Source: Actinorhabdospora filicis (GTDB lineage Bacteria; Actinomycetota; Actinomycetes; Mycobacteriales; Micromonosporaceae). From it: DNA of 64,000 bases. A model generated the notes under the pieces. The model saw only the letters and a list, made by a program, of their open reading frames with translations, did no database searches and was not told the origin of the DNA. The stretch covers positions 925,959 through 989,958 of the forward strand of contig NZ_BSTX01000003.1 in NCBI RefSeq assembly GCF_030269765.1. Reading direction: 5' to 3'. The position numbers and the translations under genes were made by a program. Shown piece by piece: positions 1 through 6,689 of the stretch (its first letter is position 1; each line of letters opens with the position of its first letter).

Positions 1-57
1 GCCCGTGCGGTCCTGACCGGCGGGTACATTCCCTTTCACGTCCAGGCCGCCCCCTGA
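1..57 (+). CDS. C-terminal end of an unknown upstream protein (partial)
   Basis: A frame open from the first base ends at TGA 55-57 and encodes 18 residues ending HVQAAP. It lies 35 bases before the next gene, on the same strand. There is too little sequence to name a family, and it could simply be a chance open frame. Confidence 0.3.
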   Translation, partial: ARAVLTGGYIPFHVQAAP

Positions 58-92
58 ACGCTTCCCCAGCACACCCAGAGACGGGAACGTTC

Positions 93-875
93 ATGGCACG
101 CGCACGCCTGCTGCTCACCACCTTCGCGGTGGCCGCCGCGCTCACCCTCACCGCCTGCGGTGGCGGTGATCCGGCGCCCGCGGAGACGCCGACCACGCCC
201 CTGCCGCCGCCTCCGGCCGCCGCGCCGGGCGCCGACTGCCCCGAGGACGCCGCCGGGGCGCAGCCGGTCCACTTCGGGCCCGGGGAGACCCTCGGCGGGC
301 TCGTCTACGGCACCGGCGACAAGGCCCTGGTGCTGACCCACCAGTCCGACGGGACGCTCTGCCAGTGGGCGCCCTACGCCAAGACCTGGGCCGAGCAGGG
401 CTACCGGGTCCTGGTCTTCGACTTCTCCCGCCGCTCCTCCTCGCAGAACTCCACGGTGGACACCGCCACCGCCGCCGCCGAGGCGCTCAAGTACGTCCGC
501 TCCACCGGTGCGACCGGGGTGACGATGATCGGGGCGTCCATGGGCGCCACCGCCGCGCTCGTGGCGGCCAGTGCCGCGCAGCCGCCGGTCACCGCCGTCA
601 TCAGCCTGTCGGCGCCGACGTACTACGACGGCTCCGACGCGCTCAAGGCCGTGGCGAACCTGACCGCCCCGGTCCTCTACGCCGCCGCCGACGGCGACGC
701 GCAGTACGCGCAGAACGTGGAGAAGCTGATGGCGGCGACCCCGGCGGCCACGAAGAAGTCGGTCATCATCGGCGGCTCCTACCACGGCGTCGACTTCATC
801 GACCCGAAGAACGCCGACGTCGGGAAGATCCGCGACGCCGTGGCCGACTTCCTCGCCGCCCAGATGCCCGCCTGA
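93..875 (+). CDS. Secreted lipoprotein, alpha/beta-hydrolase (dienelactone hydrolase-like)
   Basis: This 260-residue protein starts with a lipoprotein signal peptide (positive MARAR, hydrophobic stretch, lipobox LTAC near residue 22), so it is probably lipid-anchored outside the membrane. After a Pro/Ala-rich linker comes an alpha/beta-hydrolase core: strand VLVFDFS, nucleophile elbow GASMG with Ser149, a late acidic loop AADGDA and His231 in SYHGVD, a plausible Ser-Asp-His triad. The family hydrolyses esters or related bonds; the substrate cannot be inferred. It is followed after 23 bases by crtB but shows no obvious functional link to it. Confidence 0.8.
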   Translation: MARARLLLTTFAVAAALTLTACGGGDPAPAETPTTPLPPPPAAAPGADCPEDAAGAQPVHFGPGETLGGLVYGTGDKALVLTHQSDGTLCQWAPYAKTWAEQGYRVLVFDFSRRSSSQNSTVDTATAAAEALKYVRSTGATGVTMIGASMGATAALVAASAAQPPVTAVISLSAPTYYDGSDALKAVANLTAPVLYAAADGDAQYAQNVEKLMAATPAATKKSVIIGGSYHGVDFIDPKNADVGKIRDAVADFLAAQMPA

Positions 876-898
876 CCTCCACTGTTACGCTGCCGGGC

Positions 899-1798
899 GT
901 GATCGCAGCACCCGGCCCCGAGGCCGCCCCCGGCGCCGTCGCGGGGCCGGTGGCCGCCTCCTACCGGCACTGCCGCAGGCTGCACCGCGAGCACGGGCGC
1001 ACCTACTACCTGGCGACGCGGCTGCTGCCCAAGCGGGCGCGGCCGCACGTACACGCCCTCTACGGTTTCGCCCGCTACGTCGACGACATCGTCGACACCG
1101 GGCCGCCGACGACGCCGGAGCGGCGCGCGGAGGCCCTGTCGGCGTGGTCGGCGCGGTTCCTGGCCGGGCTGCGCGGCGTCCCCACCGACGACCCGATCCT
1201 CCCGGCGCTGCTGGACACCGTCCGCCGCTACGGGCTGCCGATCGCCGAGTTCGAGGCCTTCCTGGCCAGCATGACCGCCGACCTGACCGTCACCCGCTAC
1301 CAGACCTACGCCGACCTGCGCGGCTACATGGCAGGTTCGGCGGCGGCGATCGGGACGCTGATGCTGCCGATCCTCGGCTCGGCCGATCCGGCGGCGGCCG
1401 CGCGCCCGGCCCGCGAGCTCGGCTACGCCTTCCAGCTCACCAACTTCATCCGCGACGTCGGCGAGGACCTCGACCGCGGCCGCGTGTACCTGCCGCTGGC
1501 CGACCTGGACGCCTTCGGCGTCACCGTCGAGGACCTGCGCGCCCGCCGGGTGACCCCGGCGATCGTCGCGCTGCTGGAACACGAGATGGCCCGCGCGGAG
1601 ACCCACTACGCCGCCGCGCTGCCCGGCATCGACCTCCTCGACGCCGGTTCGCGCGCCTGCGTCCGTGTCGCCTACACCCTCTACCGCGACATCCTCGGTG
1701 CCGTCCGCGCCTCCGGTTACCGCGTCCTGGACCGCCGTGCGCGCGTCCCGCTGCGCCGCCGCGCCCTGGTGGCGCTGCGGGAACTGAGCCGCCGGTGA
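899..1798 (+). CDS. crtB: Phytoene synthase-type squalene/phytoene synthase
   Basis: This 299-residue protein, from a GTG start, belongs to the trans-isoprenyl diphosphate synthase (head-to-head) family, which condenses two geranylgeranyl diphosphates into phytoene. Both aspartate-rich motifs are visible: YVDDIVD with Asp62, Asp63 and Asp66, and RDVGED with Asp186 and Asp190, the latter inside the family signature NFIRDVGEDLDRGRVYLP. Homology begins just after this GTG, and length matches the family. Its stop overlaps the GTG of crtI (GTGA), so the two are translationally coupled. Squalene or diapophytoene synthase activity is possible, but pairing with a desaturase favours phytoene synthase. 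Confidence 0.88.
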   Translation: MIAAPGPEAAPGAVAGPVAASYRHCRRLHREHGRTYYLATRLLPKRARPHVHALYGFARYVDDIVDTGPPTTPERRAEALSAWSARFLAGLRGVPTDDPILPALLDTVRRYGLPIAEFEAFLASMTADLTVTRYQTYADLRGYMAGSAAAIGTLMLPILGSADPAAAARPARELGYAFQLTNFIRDVGEDLDRGRVYLPLADLDAFGVTVEDLRARRVTPAIVALLEHEMARAETHYAAALPGIDLLDAGSRACVRVAYTLYRDILGAVRASGYRVLDRRARVPLRRRALVALRELSRR

Positions 1799-3222
1799 GG
1801 GCCGTGGTCGTCGGCGCCGGGCTGGCCGGGCTCGCCTGCGCCCTGCACCTGCGCGGCGCGGGGGCCGAGGTCACCGTCCTGGAACGCGCCGCCGCGCCCG
1901 GTGGTGTCGCCGCCGAGAGCCGCGTGGGCGGGCACCGCTTCGACCTGGGGCCGACCGTGCTGACCGCGCCCGATCTGCTCGACCGGGCCTTCGCAGCGGT
2001 GGGCGAGCGGGCGTCCGATCGCCTCGACCTCGTGCGCCTCGATCCGGCCTACCGCGGGCTGTTCGCCGACGGCTCCACCCTGGACGTCCTGGCCGAACCC
2101 GAAGCGATGGCGGCCTACCTGGAGCGCGAGTGCGGGCGCGCCGACGCCGAGGGCTACCTGCGCTACGCCGCGCACGTCGGCGAGCTGTACCGGATCCAGA
2201 TCCGCGACTTCATCGACCGTTCCCTGGACACGCCCCGCGACCTGCTCACCCTCAACCTGCTGCGGCTGGCCGCGAAAGGCGGCTTCGGGCGCCTGGGGCC
2301 GCTGGTGGAGCGGCACTTCCGCGACGAGCGGCTGCGGCGGCTGTTCTCCTTCCAGGCCCTCTACGCCGGGCTGGCCCCGTCGCGCGCGCTGGCCCTCTAC
2401 GCGGTGATCTCCTACCTCGACGCCATCGCGGGCGTCTGGTACCCCAGGGGCGGGATGCATCAGGTGCCGCTGGCGATGGCCGCGGCGGCCGCGGCGGCCG
2501 GGGTCGAGTTCCACTACGGCGCCGAGGCGACCGGTGTGGAGACGCGCGCGGGCCGCGCCATCGCCGTCCACGCCGGACAGAGGTATCCGGCCGACGCGGT
2601 CGTGCTGGCCGTGGACCGTTCCGTAGCCGCCCGCCTGCTCGACCGCGCGCCGCGCCGGGGGAGGTCCTCGCCGTCCTGCGTGGTCGTGCACCTCGCCGCC
2701 GCCGCCGGTGCGCGGCCCGGGCTGGCCCACCACAACCTCGTGTTCGGCGCGGCCTGGGATGAGACGTTCCGCGACATCATCGACCGCGGGCGTGTGATGC
2801 GCGATCCGTCCCTGCTGGTCACCAATCCCGGCGACGGCGGCCTCTACGTCCTGGCCCCGGCCCCCAACCTCGCCGTGGGCGGCATCGACTGGGACGAGCG
2901 CGGCCCGTCCTACGCGGCCGAACTCCTCGACGGGCTGGCGCGGCGCGGCATCGACCTGCCGCGCGAGCCCGCGCTGATCACCACGCCCGCCGACTGGGCG
3001 CGCGCCGGGCACACCGACGGGACGCCCTTCGCGCTCGCGCACACCTTCGCCCAGACCGGCCCGTTCCGGCCGCGCATCGGCGTGCCGGGACTGGCGAACG
3101 TGGCGATGGCGGGCGCGGCGACCCAGCCGGGCGTGGGCGTGCCGATGGTGCTGGTGTCAGGACGGCTCGCCGCGCGGAAGGTGCTCGGGGCCCAGGGGGT
3201 TCGGGGCCAGCGCGAGATCTGA
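1795..3222 (+). CDS. crtI: Phytoene desaturase-type FAD-dependent oxidoreductase
   Basis: This 475-residue protein begins with a dinucleotide-binding fold, VVVGAGLAGLACALHL followed by an acidic residue at the end of the second strand (TVLERAAAPGG), the signature of CrtI-type amine-oxidase-fold flavoproteins. The C-terminal FAD motif is present near NVAMAGAATQPGVGVPMVLVSG. It would introduce double bonds into phytoene made by CrtB at the membrane. The GTG start overlaps the crtB stop. No crtE, cyclase or later carotenoid gene is nearby, so the final pigment cannot be told. Its 3' end overlaps the convergent caspase-domain frame by 66 bases. Confidence 0.87.
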   Translation: MRAVVVGAGLAGLACALHLRGAGAEVTVLERAAAPGGVAAESRVGGHRFDLGPTVLTAPDLLDRAFAAVGERASDRLDLVRLDPAYRGLFADGSTLDVLAEPEAMAAYLERECGRADAEGYLRYAAHVGELYRIQIRDFIDRSLDTPRDLLTLNLLRLAAKGGFGRLGPLVERHFRDERLRRLFSFQALYAGLAPSRALALYAVISYLDAIAGVWYPRGGMHQVPLAMAAAAAAAGVEFHYGAEATGVETRAGRAIAVHAGQRYPADAVVLAVDRSVAARLLDRAPRRGRSSPSCVVVHLAAAAGARPGLAHHNLVFGAAWDETFRDIIDRGRVMRDPSLLVTNPGDGGLYVLAPAPNLAVGGIDWDERGPSYAAELLDGLARRGIDLPREPALITTPADWARAGHTDGTPFALAHTFAQTGPFRPRIGVPGLANVAMAGAATQPGVGVPMVLVSGRLAARKVLGAQGVRGQREI

Positions 3223-4200
3223 GGCCGAGCGACTTGTCCGCTGCTGCGGCACCGGAAGGGCCCGCGAGGCGAGCAGGTCCGCCAGGGGCGCGAAGAGATC
3301 GCCGACGCGGATGACCGGCTCGCCGTTGTCCACGCCCTGGCGCAGGATCTCCACGAGCGCGCCGGTGAAGGCGGTGAGGCGCTCGCCGACCGGCGCGAAG
3401 GCCATCGCGGTCGAGGACGAGGCGGTCAGCACCCAGGTGCCCGCGGTGTCGGCGGTGGCGAGCGGGGTCGGCGACATCGTCCCCTTCAGCGCGCGGCCGG
3501 AGAAGCAGCAGTCGAGGATCACGACCTTGTCGCGGGCGGGGGAGTCGCGGATGATCTGCGCGATCCGTTCGTAGGGTAGGGCGGTGAAGGCCGGCATGTC
3601 CGTGTCGGTCTCGCGGAGCCCGAGGTACAGCCGCCCGTCGGAGCCGATGAAGCCGTGCCCGGCGTAGTAGAAGACGAAGGTGTCGCTGCCGGAGCGGGCG
3701 CTCCTGGCGATGTCGGCAAGGTCGGTGAGGGCCGGTTCGGCCAGCGTCCGGACCGCCTCGCCGAAGAGGCCGGTGAGGGCCGCGCGCAGCTCGGCCAGGT
3801 TCGCCGCGACCGCCGGGAGCGAGGGGACGCGCGGGTCGGTGTAGACCGAGGTGCCCATGAGCACGACCGAGGACCGCTCGGGCACCGGCAGCCGGTAGGC
3901 GCGCGGCGCCGAGCGGGCGGGCTCCGGCGCCCGGACCGGTATCACCGCCGGGGCCGCGCGGGGGGTGGTCCGCTCGGTGAGCCCGGCGTCGTCCCGGAAC
4001 GCGCCGTTCGCCAGGGACCGGCCCCTGCTGCGAACGCCCGAGGCGCCCAGCGTGACCACCTGGTACCGGAGGCCGTCGCGCCCGGCGAGACCGAAATCGG
4101 GCGGCGGCAGGCGATGGTGGCGGGTGACGGCGTCGGTGGTGCCGCTCAGGATCACGTCCACGGCCCCGCCGAGCAGTTCGGCGAAGACCTCGCGATCGGC
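3157..4200 (-). pseudogene. Caspase (peptidase C14) C-terminal part of a frameshifted trypsin/calcineurin-like/caspase polyprotein
   Basis: On the minus strand this frame continues the gene that begins at 5393, but one base out of register. It first finishes the calcineurin-like fold (DREVFAELLGGAVDVILSG, then TTDAVTRHH), passes through a low-complexity linker, and then encodes a full caspase-fold domain: VVLMGTSVYTDPRVPSLP, catalytic His in FYYAGHGF (about base 3657) and catalytic Cys in VVILDCCFSG (about base 3506). The dyad is intact. This frame has no credible start of its own. Either a sequencing error, a real inactivating deletion or programmed -1 frameshifting joins it to the upstream frame. 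Bacterial caspases with trypsin partners are known from conflict/cell-death systems; the role here is inferred. Confidence 0.72.
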
Positions 4201-5393
4201 GGCTCGGCGGGAGAGTGGTGCGAGACCGCCACCCGCCGCCAGCCCCCGAAGCCGGGGTCGGCGAGCCGCTCGGCGAACCACGCCAGCTGCTCGCGCCCGA
4301 AGCGCGCCGCGTCGTCCTCGGGCCGGTGGGTCAGCGCCATGGTCGAGTTGAGCGCGAGCAGCAGCAGGCGGCGCCCGGGCACCGACACCAGCCGCCAGGG
4401 CCGCCGCGGATCGAGCGGGTGCCCGGCCCCGGCGGCGAAGTCGGCGTAGGGACGCCACTTCTCCCAGTACGGCGGCCGCGGCTCCTCTTCCAGCGCCGCG
4501 CAGATGTCGAAGTGGCTGCGGCACAGCGCGGTGTTCACGTCGCTCACGCCGGGCACGGTGAGGACGCCGTCCTCCCCGAGCCCGAGGGCGGCGGCGACCC
4601 CGGCGAGGAAGTCGGCGGCCCGCGCGTACTCCGACGGGGCGGCGCGCGCGGCCAGGTCGCCGCAGATCACGATGACGTCGACCGGCCCGGCCTCGGCGGC
4701 CACGTCCTCGGCGAGGCGGCGGGAGCCCGCATCGTCCACGCTCCCGAAGCGCAGGCCGCCGAACTGGAGGATCGACACCTCTCCGCCCGCCTCACCACCG
4801 TCGGCGACCGGCCCCAGGCGGGCGACGTCGACGCACTGCGCGGCGGTCGCCTCGGCGTTCGGCGAGGCCGCCCGCATCACGCCCACGACCTCGCCGGTGT
4901 CGGCCGCCCACACCGGCCCGCCGCTGAAACCCGGCCGGACGCGGTAGGCGCCGTGCCGGTGCTGGTCGATCTGGCGCAGGCCGGGCGCCTGCTCGCCCAT
5001 CAGCACGCCCCCGACGTGCCGGAGCCCGTCGCCGTCGGGGCCGCACATCCGGACCTCCAGCCCGTCGGCCCCGCGCGAGCGCAGGCGCAGCGGCACGGGG
5101 CCGTCGACCGGCGCGTCCAGCAGCAGGACCGCGAGGTCGTCGGCGGGCGACCAGGCGGTCCCCGGTATCCACGTCAGCACCGTCGCGCGGCGCCGCCCGG
5201 GCGCGAACGGGAACTCCACCCCGACCATCGCGCTGCCCGGGTCGGCCGGTTCGCGGACGTCGCGGCCCAGCGCCCGGTTGACCACGTGCGCACACGTGAC
5301 GACCCGGGTGCCGCCGGCCAGGAACCCCAGGCCCGCGCGGTCGGCCGCCGAACCGTGGACGAACGCCACGCCGCGCTCAGGCCCGTTTCCCAT
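4152..5393 (-). CDS. Trypsin-like serine protease fused to a degenerate calcineurin-like phosphoesterase (N-terminal part of caspase polyprotein)
   Basis: Residues 1-200 are a trypsin-fold domain with the triad His36 (VVTCAHVVN), Asp86 (ADDLAVL) and Ser157 (RPGFSGGP). Residues about 205-400 match calcineurin-like phosphoesterases, but metal ligands are lost: the usual SDLHFG is FGGLRFG, GNHD is GVSD (282-285), and GHxH (next frame) is GTTD; only GD (245-246) and VSHH remain. It is therefore probably a non-catalytic binding domain. The frame ends at 4152, about 50 bases after the homology moves into the frame carrying the caspase. No secretion signal is seen, so action is cytoplasmic. A run of ten G/C pairs lies just upstream of the ATG. 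Confidence 0.75.
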   Translation of the reverse strand: MGNGPERGVAFVHGSAADRAGLGFLAGGTRVVTCAHVVNRALGRDVREPADPGSAMVGVEFPFAPGRRRATVLTWIPGTAWSPADDLAVLLLDAPVDGPVPLRLRSRGADGLEVRMCGPDGDGLRHVGGVLMGEQAPGLRQIDQHRHGAYRVRPGFSGGPVWAADTGEVVGVMRAASPNAEATAAQCVDVARLGPVADGGEAGGEVSILQFGGLRFGSVDDAGSRRLAEDVAAEAGPVDVIVICGDLAARAAPSEYARAADFLAGVAAALGLGEDGVLTVPGVSDVNTALCRSHFDICAALEEEPRPPYWEKWRPYADFAAGAGHPLDPRRPWRLVSVPGRRLLLLALNSTMALTHRPEDDAARFGREQLAWFAERLADPGFGGWRRVAVSHHSPAEPPIARSSPNCSAGPWT

Positions 5394-5404
5394 CGGTCCA
5401 TTGT

Positions 5405-5414
5405 GGGGGGGGGG
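5405..5414. repeat. Ten-base G homopolymer upstream of the trypsin/caspase gene
   Basis: Ten consecutive G residues on the plus strand (C on the transcribed minus side) sit 12 bases before the ATG at 5393. It is the longest mononucleotide run I noticed in the window. It occupies the ribosome-site/leader region, so a length change would alter leader spacing rather than the reading frame. Confidence 0.9.
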
Positions 5415-5464
5415 CCTACCGGCGGCGACGGAAACTGTCGTACCCCCGCGGCATGATCGTCACT

Positions 5465-5510
5465 ACGGCGAGCGCCCGCTCACAAGTGCCCGGTGGCGGG
5501 CGCTCGCCGT
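5465..5510 (-). terminator. Perfect 15-bp inverted repeat, terminator of the flavodoxin-like gene
   Basis: Arms 5465-5479 and 5496-5510 are perfectly complementary over 15 bases, with a 16-base loop, starting 6 bases after the stop of the gene ending at 5516. No T-tract follows, which is usual for actinomycete terminators. Confidence 0.75.
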
Positions 5511-5515
5511 ACTCC

Positions 5516-6118
5516 TCAGGCCGCGACGAGCGCCCGGCGTCCGGCGAGCAGGGTCAGCGCCTGGCGGGCGACGCGCGCGCCGAGCAGTTCGGCCGTCTCC
5601 AGGTCGCCGGTGTTGAGGCCGGCGGCGTCGACGTCATTGGGCACCTGCGCGCCCAGGCCCAGGTAGAAGCCGAGGCGGTTGACCTCGTCGTCGCGCGAGT
5701 CGGCCAGGTTCCAGCCGGGCACCAGGCCGAGGTTCACCCAGTTCATGCCGTGCTGGGCGGCCAGGACGGTGAGGAACTGCAGGGTGTTCAGTTTGTCGCC
5801 GCTCATGCCGCCGGAGATGGTGAAGCCGGCGGCGAGCTTGTCCTGCCAGCCGCGGCCGTGCCAGACCTTGCTGCTGGCCTCGGCGAAGGCGTGGAAGGTG
5901 CCGCTGGCGGTGCCCATGTAGGTCGGGGTGCCGAAGATGATGGCGTCGGCGGCCGACAGGGTGTCCCACAGTCCGTCGGTGATGGTGTCGACGGGCGCGA
6001 GGACGGCCTTGGCGCCGGGGACGGAGGAGGCACCGAGGGCGACGCGGTCGGCGAGCCGCCGGGTGTGCCCGAAGCCCGAGTGGTAGGCGATGGCGACGGT
6101 GACCGTGGTGTGCGACAT
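5516..6118 (-). CDS. Flavodoxin/WrbA-like NAD(P)H-dependent oxidoreductase
   Basis: This 200-residue flavodoxin-fold protein starts with strand TVTVAIAYHSGFGHT, whose Ser/Gly-rich loop binds the FMN phosphate, followed by ADAIIFGTPTYMGTASGTF, the 50s-type loop contacting the flavin ring, and TISGGMSGDK. Length and motif spacing fit WrbA/NAD(P)H:quinone oxidoreductase-like proteins, which reduce quinones by two electrons in the cytoplasm. I chose the ATG at 6118 because the flavodoxin fold starts right there. It is divergent from a MarR-family gene, and two near-identical palindromes lie between them, so it is very likely controlled by that regulator, perhaps in response to quinones or electrophiles. 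Confidence 0.85.
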   Translation of the reverse strand: MSHTTVTVAIAYHSGFGHTRRLADRVALGASSVPGAKAVLAPVDTITDGLWDTLSAADAIIFGTPTYMGTASGTFHAFAEASSKVWHGRGWQDKLAAGFTISGGMSGDKLNTLQFLTVLAAQHGMNWVNLGLVPGWNLADSRDDEVNRLGFYLGLGAQVPNDVDAAGLNTGDLETAELLGARVARQALTLLAGRRALVAA

Positions 6119-6138
6119 GAGGTAACCTTCCGGTGTTG

Positions 6139-6152
6139 GTTCAAAATTGAAC
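6139..6152. promoter_or_regulatory. MarR-type operator, copy 1
   Basis: GTTCAAAATTGAAC has inverted arms GTTCAA/TTGAAC around AA, 20 bases upstream of the flavodoxin-like gene. It matches copy 2 at 6181-6194 except at one central base. Their centres are 42 bp apart, four helical turns, so two dimers could bind the same face. Confidence 0.75.
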
Positions 6153-6180
6153 GACCTGACGAGTGAACCGTAGGGCGATG

Positions 6181-6194
6181 GTTCAAATTTGAAC
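6181..6194. promoter_or_regulatory. MarR-type operator, copy 2
   Basis: GTTCAAATTTGAAC is a perfect 14-bp palindrome, 24 bases before the marR start codon. It is AT-rich in an otherwise GC-rich region and well placed for autoregulation together with copy 1. Confidence 0.78.
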
Positions 6195-6218
6195 AACTCT
6201 TTGTGAGGGAGGCCACAG

Positions 6219-6689
6219 ATGACCCTGGAAGAGCGCCTGCTGGGCGCCGAGGAGGCCCGCGCCTGGTCGCAGTTCCTGCGCACCAGCCAGCGCCTGGAGC
6301 ACCGGCTGGACCGCGAGCTGCGCACCGCGCACGGCATCTCCCACACCCAGTACGAGATCCTGGTCAACCTCGCCGAGCCCGGCACCGAGCACGGCAACCT
6401 GTGCATGTCCGACCTCGCCGACATGCTCGCCACCGCCAAGAGCGCCATCACCTACCAGGTCAACCAGCTCGTCGAACGCGGCTACGTCGAGCGCGTCAAG
6501 GGCGAGGGCGACCAGCGCAACGTGATCGTCCGCCTCACCGTCGCGGGCCGCGCGCTGCTGGACGACGTCGCGCCCGCCCACCTCGACCGCGTCCGGCGGT
6601 GGTTCATCGAGCAGCTCGGCCCCGGTCAGCTTCAGGATCTTCAGGAGGCGCTGGAGCGGACGTGCCGGCAGATCGTAGGGCGGCGATGA
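6219..6689 (+). CDS. MarR-family transcriptional regulator
   Basis: This 156-residue protein has the MarR layout: an N-terminal dimerisation helix (SQFLRTSQRLEHRLDRELR), winged helix-turn-helix (SDLADMLATAKSAITYQVNQLVERGYVERVKGEGDQRNVIVRLT, with the wing at DQRN) and C-terminal dimerisation helices. The ATG follows a GGGAGG ribosome site. It is divergent from the flavodoxin-like oxidoreductase across a 100-base gap holding two palindromes, so repression of both genes and ligand-released induction is the simplest model. The ligand is unknown. Its last 86 bases overlap the end of the convergent AfsR-like gene. Confidence 0.9.
   Translation: MTLEERLLGAEEARAWSQFLRTSQRLEHRLDRELRTAHGISHTQYEILVNLAEPGTEHGNLCMSDLADMLATAKSAITYQVNQLVERGYVERVKGEGDQRNVIVRLTVAGRALLDDVAPAHLDRVRRWFIEQLGPGQLQDLQEALERTCRQIVGRR

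Noticed and set aside
365-898. N-terminal extension of the crtB frame
   Set aside because: The extension runs through the upstream hydrolase gene in another frame and is low-complexity; the family homology begins at GTG 899.
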